Positions 60,313 through 64,000 of a stretch of 64,000 bases of DNA are shown here, piece after piece (the stretch's first letter is position 1; each line of letters opens with the position of its first letter). The notes beneath the pieces are model-generated. The model saw only the letters and a program-made list of their open reading frames with translations, was not told the origin of the DNA and searched no databases. The DNA is from DATENM01 sp045807725 (GTDB lineage: Bacteria > Acidobacteriota > Blastocatellia > UBA7656). The position numbers and the translations under genes were made by a program. The stretch lies in NCBI GenBank assembly GCA_045807725.1, contig JBJMGV010000132.1, positions 48,676 to 112,675 of the forward strand. The letters run 5' to 3'.

Positions 60313-63300
60313 ATGACCCCGAAGTCATTAAAAACCAATAGGGAGCGAATCCGGTTCATCGGAAGCCTTCTATTGTTGCTGGCCATGGTCTTTGGCCCCG
60401 GCTCGGCCTTTTCGGCCCTCGCCATGCAGGAGACCACAGGCAAAGTAGAAGGCGAGGTCAAAGACCCCAACGGCGCGGTTGTGCCGGGGGCGAAAGTGAC
60501 CATCGTCAATAAAGCGACGACCGCTGGCGCGCGCCCGGACGCCTCGCAAGCTTATAGCCGCACAATCACCGCCGACAGCAACGGTTTCTACCGTTTCAAC
60601 GAAGTGCCGCCCGGCATTTACTCGGTGAGTGTAGCCTCGACCGCCGGCTTTGGCGCTTCGACGGTTGACGACGTGCAGGTCGTGCTTGGCAAGACCACGC
60701 CAGTCGCCATCGCCTTGCCGGTCGCCGGCGCGACCAACACGGTCGAAGTCTCGGCCAGCGACGTGGCCCGCATCGACCCGACCGACAACAAGATTCAGAC
60801 CAATATCACCAACCAGATTGCCGAGTTGCTGCCGAAGGGCACCAACTTCGCCAGTCTCCTGAAGGTGGCCCCGTCAACCCGTCCCGAAGCGCTCAGCGGC
60901 GGCTATCAGGTTGACGGCGCGTCGGGTTCTGAGAATACCTTCATCGTTGACGGCCAGGAAGTCACCCACTTCCGCACCGGCGTCCTGCGCGCCAACGACA
61001 ACCTGCCGTTCAGCATCGTCCAGGAGACTCAGGTCAAGAGTTCCGGGTTCGAGGCCGAATACGGCGGCGCGACCGGCGGCGTCATCAACGTCGTCACCAA
61101 GGGCGGCACTAACGATTGGCACGGCGAGTTCGGCTCCGGCTTTTCGCCGAGCGGCTTGCAGTCGAAGCCGCGCCCGTTCCTGCGCAACTTCCGCACGGGC
61201 AGCGCGACGGCCACCCCGTCCACGTTCCTCGACCTGCCGGAATACATTCAGCCGCGCAAGGACAAAGGTACCCTGTACTTCCCGACCGCCAACCTCGGCG
61301 GCCCGATCATCAAGAATCATCTCTGGTTCTTTGCCAGCTATTCGCCGCAGATCGAGAACTATCACCGCACGCTCGATTACATCTCGTCTGATCCGCGCTC
61401 GCGCGTTACGACCCAGACGCTGACCTACAATCTCAAGCGCGTCCGCGATTACACCGATGCTCGTCTGGACGGGCAAGTGGGCGATAAGCTGCACGTGAGC
61501 AGTCGCTTCATCTGGGCGCCGATCCACGACGAAGGCGCGCTGCCGGGCTTCGGCGAAACGACCGCGACGCCGCAGCAGGCCACCTTCGGCAGCACGACGC
61601 TGCGCGGGCCGGAGTTCCTGGATCAGCAGGGCGGTCGCCAGAATTCCAACAACGTGACCGGCGCTGCCGTGTGGACGCCGACCAGCAAGCTGGTCGTCAA
61701 TGTTCGTGGCGGTCGCACCTTCCTCAACGAGAAGCTCGGCGCTTACGGCCTTCCGACATCACTGCGCGTCCTGTGCAGCGCGGCCAGCAGCGCCTCTGCC
61801 GCCGCCCTCGCCGGTTGCGTTCCGGGCCAGCAGAACTTCTCTACCAACTTCCAGATCGACTACGACGTCTCGACCCGTAAGACGGTCGATGCAGACGCCA
61901 GCTATCTGGTGAGCAACCTGTTAGGCCGCCACCAGTTCAAGGGCGGCTACCAGTACAACGGCTTGTCGAATACGACCAGCCAGGGTTACGCCGACCTCGG
62001 CCAGTTGACCCTGATCTACGGCACGCAGACCATCGCCAACCAGACCGGTCAAGCCCCGGCTCCGGGCGCGATTGGCGTCGGCGTTCTTCAGCGCTTTGGC
62101 ACGATTGGCGCGGCCAGCAGCGCCAACCAGGGCGTCTTTATTCAGGATAGCTGGCAGCCGACTTCGCGCCTGTCACTGAACGTCGGTGTCCGCCTCGAAA
62201 AAGAGACCGTGCCGAGCTTCAGCGCCGCCAACCCCGGCATCACGTTTGACTGGGGTTCGAAGCCTGCGCCGCGCCTCGGCGCTGCGTTCGACCTTTTGGG
62301 CAATGGCAAGACGAAAGTGTTTGCCAGCTACGGTTGGTTCTATGACCGCTTCAAGTATGAGCTGCCGCGCGGCTCGTTCGGCGGTGATTTCTTCCGCCGC
62401 GACTACTTCGACCTCTTCCCGGGTGTGAACTACAGTTCTTACACCGTGTCGCAGATCGTCGGCAGCTTCACCGACCCGGTGGGCGGCGGCGGTTGCGCGA
62501 GCAACAACCCGGCTGACCGCATTGCGCCGGGCGCGCTGTCACGCTGCCAGTTCGACTTCCGCATCCCGTCGAATCTGGTCGGCGGCGACATTTTCGACAG
62601 CGGCGCGGTTGATCCCAATCTCAAGGCCGCGCGTCAGCATGAATTCACGGTCGGCGGCGAGCACGAACTGAGCCGCACCTTCCTGGTGCGCGCACGCTTC
62701 ACGCGCAAGGTTCTGGATCGCGCCATTGAAGATATCGGCTTCCCGACGCCGCTCGGCAGCGAAGCCTACATCATTGGCAACCCCGGCTTTGGCCTGTCCG
62801 CTGACGTTGGACAGAGCCTCGGCTTCCAGACGCCCAAGGCGTCGCGCCGTTACAACGCCTTCGAGGTTCAGCTCGACAAGCGTTTCGCCAATCACTACTT
62901 CTTCAACGCGAACTACACCTACAGCCGGCTGTGGGGCAACTACTCCGGTCTGGCTAGCTCGCTTGAATTCGGTCGCGTCAGCCCGAACGTCAGCCGCCTG
63001 TTCGACCTGCCGTATCAGCCGTTCACGCTGAATGGCAAGTCGATTGAAGGCTTGCTGCCGACGGATCGTCCGCACGTGTTCAAGTTCTACGGCGCGTACG
63101 AAGCACGGTTCAGCGGTCGCAGCACAACCGAGTTCTCGACCTTCACGACAGCGCAGTCGGGAACCCCGGTGACGAGCGTGATCACGCTCTACAACCTGAA
63201 CCCGACCATCGTCAACGGCCAGGGCGATCTGGGCCGCACAGAGATGTTCACCCAGACCGACTTTGCCATCCGCCACAAGATGCGTCTCGGCAGCAGCGAG

Positions 63301-63606
63301 CGCATGATGCTGATCGCGGAAATGGACGTCCTCAACCTCTTCAACGAGGCGAGGGTGTTGACCTATCAAACGACCGTCAGCCCGAACAACATCACCGGCG
63401 GCAACTTGGTTGCCTACGGATGTCCGAGCTGCGGCGGTGGTGAAATCGCCACGATCACGCAGATCTTCAACGGCGGCATCGCCACTGCGGTAAATGCGTT
63501 CATCAACGACCCGGCCCGCCCGGATCGTCGTCAGAGCACCTTCGGCCTGGCGAACGGCTTCCAGGATCCGCGCAGCGTGCGGTTCGGTTTCCGTTTCATT
63601 TTCTAA
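60313..63606 (+). CDS. Oar-like TonB-dependent outer-membrane receptor
   Basis: 1097 residues from the ATG at 60313, chosen because AGGAGGA lies 7 bases upstream. A signal peptide ends near ALAMQ (about 38). An N-terminal carboxypeptidase-regulatory domain (about 42-125; EGEVKDPNGAVVPGAKVTIV) is followed by a plug (about 135-290; FIVDGQEVTHFRTG and EYGGATGGVINVVTKGGTND), then a long beta barrel with a final FGFRFIF strand. Oar-like receptors import large substrates or act in protein export and are numerous in Acidobacteria. The gene is single, with its own terminator. Confidence 0.93.
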   Translation: MTPKSLKTNRERIRFIGSLLLLLAMVFGPGSAFSALAMQETTGKVEGEVKDPNGAVVPGAKVTIVNKATTAGARPDASQAYSRTITADSNGFYRFNEVPPGIYSVSVASTAGFGASTVDDVQVVLGKTTPVAIALPVAGATNTVEVSASDVARIDPTDNKIQTNITNQIAELLPKGTNFASLLKVAPSTRPEALSGGYQVDGASGSENTFIVDGQEVTHFRTGVLRANDNLPFSIVQETQVKSSGFEAEYGGATGGVINVVTKGGTNDWHGEFGSGFSPSGLQSKPRPFLRNFRTGSATATPSTFLDLPEYIQPRKDKGTLYFPTANLGGPIIKNHLWFFASYSPQIENYHRTLDYISSDPRSRVTTQTLTYNLKRVRDYTDARLDGQVGDKLHVSSRFIWAPIHDEGALPGFGETTATPQQATFGSTTLRGPEFLDQQGGRQNSNNVTGAAVWTPTSKLVVNVRGGRTFLNEKLGAYGLPTSLRVLCSAASSASAAALAGCVPGQQNFSTNFQIDYDVSTRKTVDADASYLVSNLLGRHQFKGGYQYNGLSNTTSQGYADLGQLTLIYGTQTIANQTGQAPAPGAIGVGVLQRFGTIGAASSANQGVFIQDSWQPTSRLSLNVGVRLEKETVPSFSAANPGITFDWGSKPAPRLGAAFDLLGNGKTKVFASYGWFYDRFKYELPRGSFGGDFFRRDYFDLFPGVNYSSYTVSQIVGSFTDPVGGGGCASNNPADRIAPGALSRCQFDFRIPSNLVGGDIFDSGAVDPNLKAARQHEFTVGGEHELSRTFLVRARFTRKVLDRAIEDIGFPTPLGSEAYIIGNPGFGLSADVGQSLGFQTPKASRRYNAFEVQLDKRFANHYFFNANYTYSRLWGNYSGLASSLEFGRVSPNVSRLFDLPYQPFTLNGKSIEGLLPTDRPHVFKFYGAYEARFSGRSTTEFSTFTTAQSGTPVTSVITLYNLNPTIVNGQGDLGRTEMFTQTDFAIRHKMRLGSSERMMLIAEMDVLNLFNEARVLTYQTTVSPNNITGGNLVAYGCPSCGGGEIATITQIFNGGIATAVNAFINDPARPDRRQSTFGLANGFQDPRSVRFGFRFIF

Positions 63607-63636
63607 GCATCGACTCCGCGAGGAGTTGAAACTGAC

Positions 63637-63675
63637 GAAGCCCGCTCGGTTCATCCGGGCGGGCTTCTTTTTTTC
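63637..63675 (+). terminator. Rho-independent terminator after the receptor gene
   Basis: GAAGCCCGC and GCGGGCTTC form a stem with a roughly 13-base loop, followed by TTTTTTT. It lies 30 bases after the receptor stop. Confidence 0.85.
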
Positions 63676-63721
63676 GTCATCAACCGATTACGCAGGCTCG
63701 CATATAAAGCCGCGACCTTGT

Positions 63722-63805
63722 GATACGAGTTGACGAATGTACGTCATAAGCCGATGAACTCATCGCATAAGTTGACGAGTTAATGACGTAAGTTGAAAGG
63801 ATGAT
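63722..63805. repeat. Imperfect 21-base tandem repeat, four units
   Basis: Four consecutive 21-base units begin GATACGAGTTGACGAATG, GTCATAAGCCGATGAAC, CGCATAAGTTGACGAGTT and GACGTAAGTTGAAAGG. The shared core is AAGTTGACGA. It lies after the receptor terminator and before the MITE-like element at the window edge. Regulator binding or a simple array are both possible. Confidence 0.6.
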
Positions 63806-64000
63806 AGAGCGTGTCTGAAAAGCCAAAGAAAGCCCCGCAGGGGCGCGATTCGACATCGATGCCTGCCGGGCAACGTGACGGTCAGCGTGAAGAAAGCCCT
63901 GAAGGGGCGCGATTCGACAGCCCAGGGCATCGCCCTGGGTGAGCGGCGGGGCTAACCGCCAAGCCCTGAAAGGGCGCAATAACCGATCACCTATTGCGCC
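63806..64000. mobile_element. Second copy of the GCCCTGAAAGGGC-family element (truncated by window end)
   Basis: Begins with ATAGAGCGTGTCTGAAAAGC, the same end as the right end of the element at 49867-50095 but in the opposite orientation. It carries the same modules in the same order: GGGGCGCGATTCGACA, CCCAGGGCATCGCCCTGGG, and AAGCCCTGAAAGGGCGC up to the last base. One internal module is duplicated compared with the first copy. The other end lies beyond the window. Confidence 0.75.

Noticed and set aside
1..64000. tRNA, rRNA or tmRNA genes
   Set aside because: No cloverleaf-like or conserved rRNA segments were noticed by reading; a dedicated covariance search would be needed to exclude a small one.

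Overview
The window looks like chromosome of a GC-rich Acidobacteriota, most likely class Blastocatellia. This is inferred from gene content, because no rRNA or tRNA is present. Indicators are an Oar-like TonB-dependent receptor with an N-terminal carboxypeptidase-regulatory domain, a VWFA-related protein of the kind expanded in Acidobacteria, TrmFO, DUF5666, GH172 and M28 secreted enzymes, many zinc-ribbon membrane proteins, and TPR-CHAT proteins paired with sigma and anti-sigma factors.

Layout. 1-6.9 kb (+): a YD-like protein with a PDZ domain, an unknown protein, an SLC13/ArsB-type permease, an ABC exporter and a metallophosphoesterase. 7.2-10.2 kb (-): a CFA-type methyltransferase, a YheT-like hydrolase and a small exported protein. 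10.6-23.1 kb: a two-sided caspase-like signalling island. One arm (-) is TPR-CHAT, sigma, anti-sigma. The other (+) is a clostripain-family C11 protease and a second TPR-CHAT with a C-terminal membrane anchor, facing a second sigma/anti-sigma pair on the minus strand. 23.4-33.8 kb: S24-like protein, YihY, SRPBCC, DUF2461, MarR, BON, a DegP/HtrA protease, an M28 peptidase, a zinc-ribbon protein and DUF5666.

34.1-40.8 kb (+): the most striking region, a compact run of eight genes that forms a eukaryote-like ubiquitin-type conjugation locus: two B-box/zinc-ribbon membrane proteins, a ubiquitin-like beta-grasp protein, a UBA3-like E1, a membrane-anchored JAMM deubiquitinase-like protein, a multi-span FHA membrane protein, a RING-type zinc finger with membrane anchors, and a canonical E2 (HPN motif and catalytic Cys). 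Start and stop codons overlap or lie a few bases apart across most of the run, so it is probably co-transcribed. The peripheral parts carry membrane segments, which suggests conjugation at the inner membrane under phospho-dependent (FHA) control.

41-63.6 kb: mostly housekeeping and accessory metabolism. It holds a redoxin, YajQ, alanine dehydrogenase, aldehyde dehydrogenase, a small haem-c protein, aspartokinase, a metzincin, two secreted tyrosine-phosphatase-like paralogues, HemF, an alpha/beta hydrolase with Asp in the nucleophile position, GH172/DUF2961, an M19 dipeptidase, a VWA protein, TrmFO, a SnoaL-like protein and the Oar-like receptor.

The non-coding DNA is unusually structured. 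There are at least three MITE/REP-like elements with terminal inverted repeats (49.9-50.1, 50.1-50.35 and 53.7-53.95 kb; the first recurs inverted at the right edge of the window), a ~98 bp dispersed repeat (7.0 and 16.0 kb), and a family of long intergenic hairpins whose arms are built from short tandem units. The units differ from locus to locus while the architecture is kept. Several of these hairpins run into the ends of genes. No CRISPR array, insertion-sequence transposase, tRNA or rRNA was found.
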